Shown: positions 7,514 through 14,596, numbered from the stretch's first letter. The stretch: DNA of 43,684 bases from DATAVB01 sp040414495 (GCA_040414495.1 JBEDUI010000101.1:1-43684); one strand, 5' to 3'. Notes: a model not told the origin generated them from the sequence alone. Translations and numbers: made by a program.

Positions 7514-7647
7514 ACGCATCTCGCCTTTCGGGGAGCTGTTGTTGTCCGAGCCGCATGTTCGCTCGGCCGATACTGTCCCGGAAGGAACCACGGCATGACC
7601 GCCCGCGTAGGCCTATCACCATCCGAACTGATCGATCTCGTCCATAA
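7510..7647 (+). CDS. Small ORF with three consecutive Cys codons, overlapping the thiol dioxygenase start (putative cysteine attenuator)
   Basis: 45 codons. ATG 7510 overlaps the cysA stop as ATGA, and TAA ends at 7647, 53 bp inside the dioxygenase gene in another frame. Codons 10-12 are TGT TGT TGT (7537-7545). Cysteine is rare elsewhere in the window, and TGT is the disfavoured Cys codon here. A hairpin (7546-7566) starts one base after the Cys run, and the dioxygenase ribosome site GGAAGGA (7580-7586) lies within the small ORF. Polycysteine small ORFs acting as cysteine-responsive attenuators of operons are known in mycobacteria. This copy differs in being internal to an operon and coupled to the preceding gene, not leaderless. 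The peptide after the Cys run is basic and shows no recognisable domain, which suits a regulatory reading frame. Confidence 0.6.
   Translation: MNASRLSGSCCCPSRMFARPILSRKEPRHDRPRRPITIRTDRSRP
7546..7566 (+). promoter_or_regulatory. Hairpin directly after the three-Cys codons
   Basis: CCGAGC (7546-7551) pairs perfectly with GCTCGG (7561-7566) across a 9-base loop. A competing pairing is possible between TTCGGGGA (7527-7534) and TCCCGGAA (7576-7583), with 7 of 8 pairs. That second pairing would bury the 5' part of the dioxygenase ribosome site. Ribosome position on the Cys codons would decide which forms. Confidence 0.45.
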
Positions 7648-8071
7648 GACAGTCGCCGACCGCGACAGCTGGGAACCGCACGTACGATTCGATGCCGGCG
7701 AGCGCTATTGCTACCTGCTGCGTTCTGACGACCTCGTCGATATCTGGCTGCTGACCTGGCTGCCCGGTCAGGCCACCACATTGCACGACCACGGTGGATC
7801 GGCCGCCGCCCTGCATGTCGTCCAGGGCAGCCTGCACGAGGACCACGCCGACCGGCTCGGCCACATTGAGAATCACGAAATCAATCCGGGCGACGTGCAC
7901 TGGCTCGCACCCGATGCGGTGCACGATGTCTACAACTGTCATGATCCGGCTGCGGTGAGCATCCACGCGTACTCGCCACCGCTGGCATCGATGACGTTCT
8001 ACCGGCGCGGGCCCGGCGGGCTCGAGGCGATCCGGACCGTGCCGACTCGGGAACCGGAGGCGGATCTATGA
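7595..8071 (+). CDS. Cysteine-dioxygenase-family thiol dioxygenase
   Basis: 158 residues, a single cupin domain. Iron ligands by family comparison are His64 and His66 (TLHDHGG) and His110 (DAVHDVYN). The Ser-His-Tyr triad is present as Ser122, His124 and Tyr126 (SIHAYSPPL). These enzymes add O2 to a thiol to give a sulfinate, in the cytoplasm. The region around residues 37-42 reads RYCYLL where animal cysteine dioxygenase reads RYTRNL. By this hand alignment the Arg that holds the substrate carboxylate is a Tyr, so 3-mercaptopropionate or another thiol is possible as well as cysteine. GGAAGGA lies 8 bases before ATG 7595. The gene is preceded by the three-Cys ORF and overlaps the rhodanese gene by 4 bp. 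Confidence 0.85.
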   Translation: MTARVGLSPSELIDLVHKTVADRDSWEPHVRFDAGERYCYLLRSDDLVDIWLLTWLPGQATTLHDHGGSAAALHVVQGSLHEDHADRLGHIENHEINPGDVHWLAPDAVHDVYNCHDPAAVSIHAYSPPLASMTFYRRGPGGLEAIRTVPTREPEADL

Positions 8072-8490
8072 GCCGGATCGACGAGTCGCTGGCCCTGGCT
8101 CGGACCAAGCTGGCGCGGGTCACCCCCGGTCGCGCCGCGGCCGAACAGCGATGTGGCGCCCTGCTTGTCGATATCCGGCCCGAATTGCAACGCCGCCGCG
8201 AAGGCGAGCTGCCCGGATCCCTCGTACTCGAACGAAACGTGCTGGAATGGCGGTTGGATCCGACCAGCTCCGCTCGTATCGAGGAGGCGCAGGACGATGC
8301 GTTGCGGGTCATTGTGTTCTGTTCCGAGGGCTACACGTCGAGCCTGGCCGCGGCCAGCCTGCAGGATCTCGGGTTGCATCGGGCAACCGACATGCGCGGC
8401 GGATTCCTGCGCTGGCAGGCGATCGGGCTGCCGAGCGTTGCCGGGGGTACGCCAGCTGGGCAGTACGTCCGATGTCTGAGGAGCTGCTGA
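8068..8490 (+). CDS. Rhodanese-like sulfurtransferase
   Basis: 140 residues, one rhodanese domain. The N-terminal motif is ALLVDIRPELQRRREGELPGS. The active-site loop is FCSEGYTS with Cys85 as the persulfide-forming residue. The end of the domain is MRGGFLRWQAIGLP. It overlaps the dioxygenase by 4 bp (ATGA) and the CoA transferase by 19 bp. Pairing of a cysteine-dioxygenase homologue with a rhodanese is common in actinobacteria. The likely job is handling sulfite or sulfane sulfur released when the sulfinate product is broken down. That role is inference; the fold and Cys are visible. Confidence 0.88.
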   Translation: MSRIDESLALARTKLARVTPGRAAAEQRCGALLVDIRPELQRRREGELPGSLVLERNVLEWRLDPTSSARIEEAQDDALRVIVFCSEGYTSSLAAASLQDLGLHRATDMRGGFLRWQAIGLPSVAGGTPAGQYVRCLRSC

Positions 8491-9812
8491 CCCAGGCCTG
8501 GTCGGCCCTGGACGGGCCGGCCGAGCTGCTGGACCAGGTCGCGTTGAGCGGTCCGCCCGGCACCCTGCCGGCCCCGTTGCGCGTCACCGAACTGGCCACC
8601 GCGACCGTGGGCTGCGCTGGTCTGGCCGCGGCCGAATTCGCTGTCGTGCGCGGGTCTTCGGCCGCCTACGTACGGGTCGATTCCCGGGGCACGGCAGTTG
8701 CGTTCACCAGCGAACGGCATCTGCGGGTGGCTGGGGCCGGGCCGGGTGCACCCGACGCGTTGTGGCGATCGCTGCCGGCCGCCGACGGCTGGATCCGGCT
8801 GCACGCGAACTACCCGCACCACCGGGCCCGGCTGCTACGGGCGTTGCGGGTCGGCTCGCCCGAGGCGGTCGTGGAGGCGGTGGCGGGGCGGCCCGTGCTT
8901 GAGGTCGAAGACGCCGTTGTGCAGGCCGGTGGTGTGGCGGCCGCGGTCCGTACCGCGGCGCAGTGGCAGGATCACCCGCAGGGCGCGGCAGTGGCGGCGC
9001 TGCCGTTGCTCACCACGCGGCCGGTGGGGCTGGCCCCGCCAGCCCGGTACCCGGCCAACCCGACGTTGCCGGCCGACGGGATTAGGATTCTGGACCTGAC
9101 CCGGGTCATCGCGGGGCCGGTCGGCACCCGGACCCTGGCGCTGCTGGGCGCGGACGTGTTGCGTGTGGACAGTCCCAGGTTGCCCGAGCTGGAGTGGCAG
9201 CACCGCGACACCGACTTCGGCAAGCGCTCCACCCTGCTCGACCTGGATTCGGAGGCCGACCGCTCGACGTTCCACGACCTGCTGGAGCGGGCCGATGTCG
9301 TGGTCGCCGGATATCGGGCCGGTGCCCTGACCCGGCTCGGGTTGGATCCGGTCCGGCTGGCCGAACGCCGGCCCGGCATCGTGGTGGCGACGTTGAGCGC
9401 GTGGGGCGCGACCGGTCCGTGGGCTGGGCGGCGCGGGTTCGACAGCCTGGTGCAGGCGGCCAGCGGCATTGGCGATCTCTGCGGCGGCCCGGAGGGTCCG
9501 GGCGCGCTGCCGGCGCAGGCGCTCGACCACGGCACCGGGTACCTGCTGGCGGCCGGCGTACTGCGCGCGCTGACCCGGCGGGCGCTCGAGGGCGGCAGTT
9601 GGCACGTCGAGTTGTCCCTGGCCCAGACCGCGCGGTGGCTGCTGTCCGGGGGCGTCACGCCGCTGGTCGACAACCGGCCCGATCCGGCGCCGTGGCTGGC
9701 GACCGCGGGCGACGTGACGTATGCGCTGTCACCGGTTGTTCTCTCGACCGGTCCTAGGACCTGGGCCCATCCGCCAACACCGTGGGGCAGCGACAAACCC
9801 GTGTGGAACTAG
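8472..9812 (+). CDS. Family III CoA transferase (CaiB/BaiF type)
   Basis: 446 residues from ATG 8472; the frame is open upstream but that part overlaps rhodanese. The first 190 residues are poorly conserved. The second half has the family III core: ILDLTRVIAGPVGTRTLALL, GADVLRVDSP, DFGKRSTLLDLDSE, ADVVVAGYRAGAL, LSAWGATGPWAGRRGFDSLV and QALDHGTGYLLAAG, the last containing the expected catalytic Asp. Such enzymes move CoA between acids through an aspartyl-CoA intermediate. In known 3-mercaptopropionate breakdown, a family III transferase activates 3-sulfinopropionate after thiol dioxygenation. The order dioxygenase, rhodanese, CoA transferase here would suit such a route, but this is inference. 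The TAG stop lies inside the left end of the palindromic element at 9810. Confidence 0.85.
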   Translation: MSEELLTQAWSALDGPAELLDQVALSGPPGTLPAPLRVTELATATVGCAGLAAAEFAVVRGSSAAYVRVDSRGTAVAFTSERHLRVAGAGPGAPDALWRSLPAADGWIRLHANYPHHRARLLRALRVGSPEAVVEAVAGRPVLEVEDAVVQAGGVAAAVRTAAQWQDHPQGAAVAALPLLTTRPVGLAPPARYPANPTLPADGIRILDLTRVIAGPVGTRTLALLGADVLRVDSPRLPELEWQHRDTDFGKRSTLLDLDSEADRSTFHDLLERADVVVAGYRAGALTRLGLDPVRLAERRPGIVVATLSAWGATGPWAGRRGFDSLVQAASGIGDLCGGPEGPGALPAQALDHGTGYLLAAGVLRALTRRALEGGSWHVELSLAQTARWLLSGGVTPLVDNRPDPAPWLATAGDVTYALSPVVLSTGPRTWAHPPTPWGSDKPVWN

Positions 9813-9873
9813 AGCGTGTCTCTTGAATCCTCGGCCTGCTGCGCGACGGCCAGGATTCAACAGACACGCCCTA
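9810..9873. mobile_element. 64-bp palindromic element between convergent genes, short form
   Basis: The left arm (9810-9836) begins TAGAGCGTGTCTCTTGAAT. The right arm (9848-9873), read in reverse complement, begins TAGGGCGTGTCTGTTGAAT. The arms match at about 23 of 26 positions around an 11-base loop. The TAG at the left end is the stop codon of the CoA transferase, and the CTA at the right end is the stop codon of the convergent carboxypeptidase. Arm and loop sequences match the ends of the 193-bp element at 27029-27221 (shared TAGGGCGTGT, CCTGGCCGTCGCG and CTGCTGCGCG). It is therefore best seen as an internally deleted relative: a MITE-like remnant bordered by TA. It should also work as a bidirectional terminator. 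Confidence 0.6.
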
Positions 9874-10848
9874 GCGCTTTTGCACGCGGATCCGGTCGGT
9901 CTCGACTCGTACCTGCCCACCGATCGGCACCGTAGCCAGCGGCCACGTATGTCCAATGTCGACATTCGCGATGACGGGAATGCCGTTCAGCTCGCGTTTT
10001 GATGCCACGATCTGTTCCAGCAGCGACCGGGTCATGTTGCTGCGCCGTTGGAACCGTCCAATCACGACGGCCTGAATTCCCTCGGCCCCGGGCTGCTGCA
10101 GCAACGACGTCAGGCTGCGGTCAAAGCTAGCCGGATGCGCTTCGAGGTCGTCCTCGACCAGCAGCACAGAATCGTCCAACGACGACATGTATGGCGTGCC
10201 CTGCAGCGTATTGAAGGTAATCAGGTTACCGCCCACCAGCCGACCAGATCCACTGCCCGGCTGCAACACCCACCAGCCCTCATTGCGGAAAAAGGTCCGG
10301 TCGTCCTGGTCACGGAACCAGACGTCGTCGGACCATTCGGCGGCGGGTGTCAGATCGAATTCATCGGTTGCGAACAGGCATTCGGTGAAGCCCCGCAGAA
10401 TTGGGTCGAAGCCGTCCCGCATGCCGAACGTGCACCAGTGTGGGCCGAGATACGTCATCAGCCCGGACCGGTGCAGTATCGAATTCAGCAGTGCGGTGAT
10501 ATCGGAATATCCACAGAGGACTTTCGGATTGGCGCCGATCAAATCCCAGTCCAGATACGGCAGCAATTGGTTGGAGTTGTAGCCACCGAGCACGGTGAGA
10601 ATTCCGGCCACGTCGGGGTCGGCGAACGCGGCGTGCAGGTCGGCCACCCGGGAGGCGACCGAGGACGAGCCGAAATCGTCCTGCTCGGCGACATGCTCGC
10701 CGTAGCTCAGGGTCAGCCCCAGTTCGGCGAAACGCTTGTCCCGGATCTCGCGGTGGGCATCGTCGAGCATTCCGGCGGCCGACGTGGACGGCGCGATCAC
10801 CCGGATTGTGTCCCCCCGGCGCAGGCTGCGCGGCACTGTCGGAGTCAT
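9871..10848 (-). CDS. S66-family LD-carboxypeptidase / microcin C7 immunity (MccF)-like peptidase
   Basis: 325 residues from ATG 10848. A GTG three codons upstream is possible, but a TACAGT box lies exactly 7 bases before ATG 10848, favouring a leaderless start there. The catalytic Ser is in LCGYSDITALL (about residue 115). The usual glycine-rich GGNLITFNTLQGTP and LLVEDDLEAHPASFDRSL, which holds the acidic residue, follow. The His is in VDIGHTWPLATVPIGG. S66 enzymes trim the terminal D-residue from murein tetrapeptides or cleave peptide-nucleotide antibiotics. No signal peptide is present, so it acts in the cytoplasm. The long linker with aromatic residues (RTFFRNEGWWVLQPG) resembles the MccF branch more than E. 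coli LdcA. It is divergent from the GntR regulator. Confidence 0.85.
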   Translation of the reverse strand: MTPTVPRSLRRGDTIRVIAPSTSAAGMLDDAHREIRDKRFAELGLTLSYGEHVAEQDDFGSSSVASRVADLHAAFADPDVAGILTVLGGYNSNQLLPYLDWDLIGANPKVLCGYSDITALLNSILHRSGLMTYLGPHWCTFGMRDGFDPILRGFTECLFATDEFDLTPAAEWSDDVWFRDQDDRTFFRNEGWWVLQPGSGSGRLVGGNLITFNTLQGTPYMSSLDDSVLLVEDDLEAHPASFDRSLTSLLQQPGAEGIQAVVIGRFQRRSNMTRSLLEQIVASKRELNGIPVIANVDIGHTWPLATVPIGGQVRVETDRIRVQKR

Positions 10849-10855
10849 GAGCGGC

Positions 10856-10861
10856 ACTGTA
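10856..10861 (-). promoter_or_regulatory. -10 box for leaderless S66 peptidase gene
   Basis: On the minus strand TACAGT is followed by 7 bases and then ATG 10848. This box lies about 45 bp from the GntR operator-like palindrome, so one regulator could control both directions. Confidence 0.45.
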
Positions 10862-10903
10862 CGACGCGTTTTGCCGTATGGCCTGGCATTTTTCAGTTGC
10901 GCT

Positions 10904-10914
10904 TGTATAGTACA
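10904..10914 (+). promoter_or_regulatory. GntR promoter with overlapping palindromic operator
   Basis: TGTATAGTACA is a perfect TGTA-N3-TACA inverted repeat. Its centre contains TATAGT (10906-10911), a near-consensus -10 box 8 bases before ATG 10920, which suggests a leaderless message. An operator overlying the -10 box is the classic layout for autorepression by the GntR protein encoded next. Confidence 0.5.
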
Positions 10915-10919
10915 GATCC

Positions 10920-11687
10920 ATGACAGGTCCTCGGTTCACCCGGGTCGCCGGCGAACTGCGTGAGCGCATCTCGCTCGGTGACTACGGCGATTCGGGTGCG
11001 CTGGAGAGCGAGGCCGAGCTGGGCAAGCGCTACGGGGTCAGCCGGATCACCGTGCGCCGCGCGTTGGAGCAGTTGCGGGCCGAGGGCCTGGTCAGCAGCC
11101 GCAAGGGCGCCGGGTGGTACGTGGCCGGCGGGACCTTCCACCAGCCGGTCGCGCTGGGTTCGTTCCAGCATGCGGCCTCGGCCGTCGCCGAGGCCGGGCT
11201 GGAGTTGCGGCGGAAGGTGGTCGAATTCGGATTTGTGGCCACGCCGGCCGATGTTGCCGAAACGCTCGGTCTGCCCGCCGAGGCCGAGTCGCTGCGAGTC
11301 CGCTCGGTCCGTATCGCCGACAAAACGCCACTCGATGCGGTGACCGAATGGGTGCCGGCCGCGGTGGCGGCGCATGTCAGCCGGGCCGATGCCGAGGAAA
11401 TCGGTATCTGGGAAACGCTGCGTCGGCACGGCACGAAAATCTCGACCGTACGGCAGAGCATCGCCGCGGTCGCGGCCACCGAGGACACCGCGACGCTGCT
11501 GGGCGTCGCGCCCGGGGTGCCGTTACTGCTCGTCCGCCGTATCGCCCTCGATAGCGACGAATCCGTACTCGCCCTCTCGAATCACCGGTATCTGGGCCAC
11601 CGATTCCGGCTCGACGTGGAATTCAAGGGCTGGCCCGGAACGGCGGCGACCGAACCGCCCGGATTAAACCTGCACCACACAACGTGA
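10920..11687 (+). CDS. GntR-family (HutC/UTRA) transcriptional regulator
   Basis: 255 residues. An N-terminal winged helix covers about 5-70: LRERISLGDYGDSG, ESEAELGKRYGVSRITVRRA, then LEQLRAEGLVSSRKGAG. The C-terminal UTRA ligand domain covers about 85-245: SFQHAASAVAEAGLELRRKV, LRVRSVRIADKTPLDAVTEW and LLLVRRIALDSDESVLALSN. Such proteins release DNA when a small metabolite binds the UTRA domain. The metabolite is not evident. It starts right behind a -10 box and a palindrome that may be its own operator. The RmlB-like gene follows after 15 bp on the same strand and is probably under its control. Confidence 0.92.
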   Translation: MTGPRFTRVAGELRERISLGDYGDSGALESEAELGKRYGVSRITVRRALEQLRAEGLVSSRKGAGWYVAGGTFHQPVALGSFQHAASAVAEAGLELRRKVVEFGFVATPADVAETLGLPAEAESLRVRSVRIADKTPLDAVTEWVPAAVAAHVSRADAEEIGIWETLRRHGTKISTVRQSIAAVAATEDTATLLGVAPGVPLLLVRRIALDSDESVLALSNHRYLGHRFRLDVEFKGWPGTAATEPPGLNLHHTT

Positions 11688-11702
11688 ATGGGGTCGTGAG
11701 AA

Positions 11703-12692
11703 ATGCGCATGCTGGTCACCGGTGCCGCCGGATTCATCGGTACGAACTTCGTCCGCTATTGGGTCGGCCGCCATCCCGACGACACGGTCGTCGCGCTCGA
11801 TGCCCTGACCTACGCCGGATCGCGTGACAACCTGTCTGATGTGGACGTTCGGTTCGAACACGCCGACATCGGTGATACGTCCACAGTGGAATCCGTGCTG
11901 CGGCAGCACCAAATCGACACCGTGGTCAATTTCGCGGCCGAATCGCACAACAGCCTCGCGGTCCTGGACCCGGGCCGGTTCCTGCAGACCAACGTGCTCG
12001 GAACGCAACGTCTGCTCGAGGCCTGCCGCACGGTCGGAGTAAGCCGGTTTCACCACATCTCGACCTGCGAGGTGTACGGCGATCTGCCGCTGGAAGGCGA
12101 TCTGGCATTCACCGAGGAATCGCCGTACCGACCACGAACTCCGTACAACGCCTCGAAAGCCGGCAGCGACCACATCGTGCGCGCGTACCACGAGACGTTC
12201 GGGCTACCGATCACGATGACGAACTGCGCCAATAACTACGGCCCGTACCAATTCCCGGAAAAGGTACTGCCGCTGTTCATCACCTCGGCCCTGCGGGACC
12301 AGCCGTTGCCGGTGTATTCCAGCGCCGACCACCGGCGCGAATGGCTGCACGTCAGCGACCATTGCACCGCGATCGACGCGGTATTGCGGCGCGGCCGCAT
12401 TGGCGCGACCTACAACGTCGGCTCGGGAATCGAATGTACCGTGACGCAACTGGCCGACGGCGTGCTGAACCTGCTCGGCAAACCGCACGACCTGCGGGTC
12501 ACCGTGCCGGACCGGCCCGGCCACGACCGGCGGTACCTGCTTGATTCCTCGTTGCTGCGCCGCGAACTCGGTTGGGCGCCGCAGGTCGATTTCGCCACCG
12601 GACTGGCCGGCACCGTGCAGTGGTACGCCGACAATGCCGATTGGTGGCAGTCCAAATTGGACCGAGCTCCGGTGGCCGAAACCCGCTGGTAG
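11703..12692 (+). CDS. dTDP-glucose 4,6-dehydratase (RmlB)-like extended SDR, atypical active site
   Basis: 329 residues. The Rossmann motif is TGAAGFIGTNF at 6-16. The Tyr-Lys pair is Tyr148 and Lys152 (PYNASKAGSDHIVRAY). RmlB landmarks are NCANNYGPYQFPEKVLPLF, EWLHVSDHC and RPGHDRRYLLD. The dehydration acid pair, normally Thr-Asp-Glu in STDEVYG, reads Thr121-Cys122-Glu123 (STCEVYGDL), and the usual AAESHVDRS reads AAESHNSLA. NDP-sugar substrate binding is therefore likely, but full 4,6-dehydratase chemistry is less certain. I recall a bacterial subgroup with STCEVYG, so this may be a real clade and not a dead copy. It is probably cotranscribed with the GntR gene. Its TAG stop directly abuts the stop of the convergent dehydrogenase. 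Confidence 0.82.
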   Translation: MRMLVTGAAGFIGTNFVRYWVGRHPDDTVVALDALTYAGSRDNLSDVDVRFEHADIGDTSTVESVLRQHQIDTVVNFAAESHNSLAVLDPGRFLQTNVLGTQRLLEACRTVGVSRFHHISTCEVYGDLPLEGDLAFTEESPYRPRTPYNASKAGSDHIVRAYHETFGLPITMTNCANNYGPYQFPEKVLPLFITSALRDQPLPVYSSADHRREWLHVSDHCTAIDAVLRRGRIGATYNVGSGIECTVTQLADGVLNLLGKPHDLRVTVPDRPGHDRRYLLDSSLLRRELGWAPQVDFATGLAGTVQWYADNADWWQSKLDRAPVAETRW

Positions 12693-14162
12693 TTACCAGG
12701 ACGCGGGAATCGCGACGTATTTCACCTCGAGGTATTCCTCGATGCCGACCCGGCCGCCCTCGCGGCCCAGACCGGATTGCTTCACGCCACCGAAGGGGGC
12801 AGCCGGGTTGGACACAATGCCGGCATTCAGGCCAACCATGCCAGCTTCCAGCCGTTCCGAGACCCGCAGCGCCCGGTCGATATCGCGGGTGAACAGGTAC
12901 GAAACGAGGCCGAATTCGGTGCTGTTGGCCAGCGCCACCGCCTGATCTTCGTCGTCGAACGGGGTGATTGGCGCCACCGGGCCGAAGATTTCCTCTGTGG
13001 ACAGTCGCGCTTCGGCCGGCACATCGGTCAATACGGTCGGGGCGAAGAAATAACCAGCGCCGGGCAGCGGGCCACCACCAACCAGGACCCGCCCGCCCCG
13101 TCCCACCGCGTCGTCGACCAGCCCGGCCACCTTGTTCCGGGCGCCGGCACTGATCAGCGGGCCTACCTCGGAATCGGTCTCGGTGCCGCGGCCGACCCGC
13201 AATGCGGCCATCCGCTTGGCCAACCGCTCGGCGAATTCGGTGGCGACCTCGCGCTGCACGTAAAACCGGTTGGCCGCGGTGCATGCCTCGCCGATATTGC
13301 GCATCTTGGCCAGCATCGCCGCGTCAACCGCGGCGTCCAGGTCCGAATCGGCGAACACCAAGAACGGCGCGTTGCCACCCAATTCCATCGAAGTCCGCAA
13401 CACGGTCGAGGCGGCCTGCTGCAGGAGAATCCGGCCGACCTGGGTGGATCCGGTGAACGACAGCTTGCGGGCCCGGCCGTCGCGGATCAACGGTTCCATG
13501 ACCGCGCCGGCCGACGTGGTCGGCACCACGTTCAGCACCCCGGCCGGCAGACCCGCCGCGCGCAAAATGTCGGCCAGCGCCAGCATCGACAACGGCGTCA
13601 GGTCGGCCGGTTTCATCACCATCGTGCAGCCGGCGGCGATGGCCGGCCCGATCTTGCGAGTACCCATCGCCATCGGAAAATTCCACGGCGTGATCAGCAG
13701 GCACGGCCCGACCGGCTGGCGCATCACCAGAAACCGGCTGCGACCGTCCGGCGCCACCGCGTATCCACCGTCGATCCGTACGGCTTCCTCGGCGAACCAA
13801 CGGAAGAACTCGGCTGCGTAAGCGATTTCACCCCGCGCCTCAGCCAGCGGCTTGCCCATCTCCAACGTCATCAGCAACGCCAGGTCATCCTGCCGCGCCA
13901 TCAGCAGCTCGTAGGCCCGGCGCAGGATCTCGCCGCGCTCCCGGGGTGCGGTCGCCGCCCAGCCGGGCTGCGCGGCGACCGCGGCGTCAAGGGCGGCCAG
14001 GCCATCGGCCGGGCTGGCGTCAGCGACCCTGGTCAACTCCCGCCCGGTCGATGGATCCTCCACGCCGAAGGTCGCCCCGCCCGCGGCGTCGCGCCATGCC
14101 CCACCGATCAAGAGCCGCCTCGGCACGGTGGCGACCACCGCTGACTCGCGCTCAGCCGACAT
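12693..14162 (-). CDS. gabD: NAD(P)-dependent succinate-semialdehyde dehydrogenase-type aldehyde dehydrogenase
   Basis: 489 residues, full length for the family. The coenzyme motif is ITPWNFPMAMGTRKIGPAIA with Asn161. Lys184 is in MKPADLTPLS. Glu260 is in SMELGGNAP, and the catalytic Cys294 is in GEACTAANRF. The C-terminus has EIFGPVAPI and the dimer segment FGGVKQSGLGREGG. Best match by eye is the GabD/SSADH branch, oxidising succinate semialdehyde to succinate; related semialdehydes are possible. GAAGGAG precedes ATG 14162. It stands alone. The stop (TAA, 12695-12693) is immediately next to the rmlB-like stop with no spacer, so the two transcripts must overlap. Confidence 0.87.
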   Translation of the reverse strand: MSAERESAVVATVPRRLLIGGAWRDAAGGATFGVEDPSTGRELTRVADASPADGLAALDAAVAAQPGWAATAPRERGEILRRAYELLMARQDDLALLMTLEMGKPLAEARGEIAYAAEFFRWFAEEAVRIDGGYAVAPDGRSRFLVMRQPVGPCLLITPWNFPMAMGTRKIGPAIAAGCTMVMKPADLTPLSMLALADILRAAGLPAGVLNVVPTTSAGAVMEPLIRDGRARKLSFTGSTQVGRILLQQAASTVLRTSMELGGNAPFLVFADSDLDAAVDAAMLAKMRNIGEACTAANRFYVQREVATEFAERLAKRMAALRVGRGTETDSEVGPLISAGARNKVAGLVDDAVGRGGRVLVGGGPLPGAGYFFAPTVLTDVPAEARLSTEEIFGPVAPITPFDDEDQAVALANSTEFGLVSYLFTRDIDRALRVSERLEAGMVGLNAGIVSNPAAPFGGVKQSGLGREGGRVGIEEYLEVKYVAIPASW

Positions 14163-14596
14163 CCCCGCTCCTTCTGCTCATACCGACAGTTACCGACTGT
14201 ACGACCGCATCCGGCCTATCGGCAGGCGTGGCGCCGGCCGGCAAACCCGAGTCAGTTGTGACATGAAACATAGCCGCCAATTTTGGTCACAACGTCAGGC
14301 CGCGACCGAAAAACGCCTGGTCTATAAGGGGTTTAACCACTCCCGGGCGTTACATCCAATGCCGCAAGTCACAGAGCGGTTTAGTCCTCACCTTGCACCG
14401 CAACCGCTCGTCGACAATGCTTGGCAAGACGAAGTAAACATGTGCCGCAGCCAGTAAGGCGGCGCGACCGCTGGCCGGCTGTTGGCATCGCCGCGCGCGA
14501 TGAGGCCGGGTGTGTAACGCGTGGTGTTACGTCCCCACGCAGATGCGGTCCGAATAACGCAGCAAGCGAGCGCAACACCCGGAGGAGGCAACAACA
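14163..14596. other. 434-bp divergent intergenic region
   Basis: It separates the aldehyde dehydrogenase (-) from the MHS transporter (+). It is less GC-rich around 14260-14460 than its surroundings. The clearest features are the GTAAC-N7-GTTAC inverted repeat at 14514-14530 and the strong GGAGGAGG ribosome site before the transporter. A 64-codon frame at 14263-14457 has no ribosome site or similarity I know, and I do not call it. Confidence 0.5.
14514..14530. promoter_or_regulatory. Inverted repeat GTAAC-N7-GTTAC, possible operator
   Basis: GTAAC at 14514-14518 and GTTAC at 14526-14530 form a perfect 5-bp inverted repeat, with centres 12 bp apart, about 70 bp before the transporter start. 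Size and position fit a dimeric repressor site. The partner protein is unknown. Confidence 0.3.

Noticed and set aside
12777..14144. Plus-strand 455-codon frame antisense to the aldehyde dehydrogenase
   Set aside because: Shadow frame. The minus-strand protein has all catalytic motifs of the family.
14263..14457. 64-codon plus-strand frame in the divergent region before the MHS transporter
   Set aside because: No ribosome site, composition unlike neighbouring genes and no recognisable motif. It may only reflect a less GC-rich control region.
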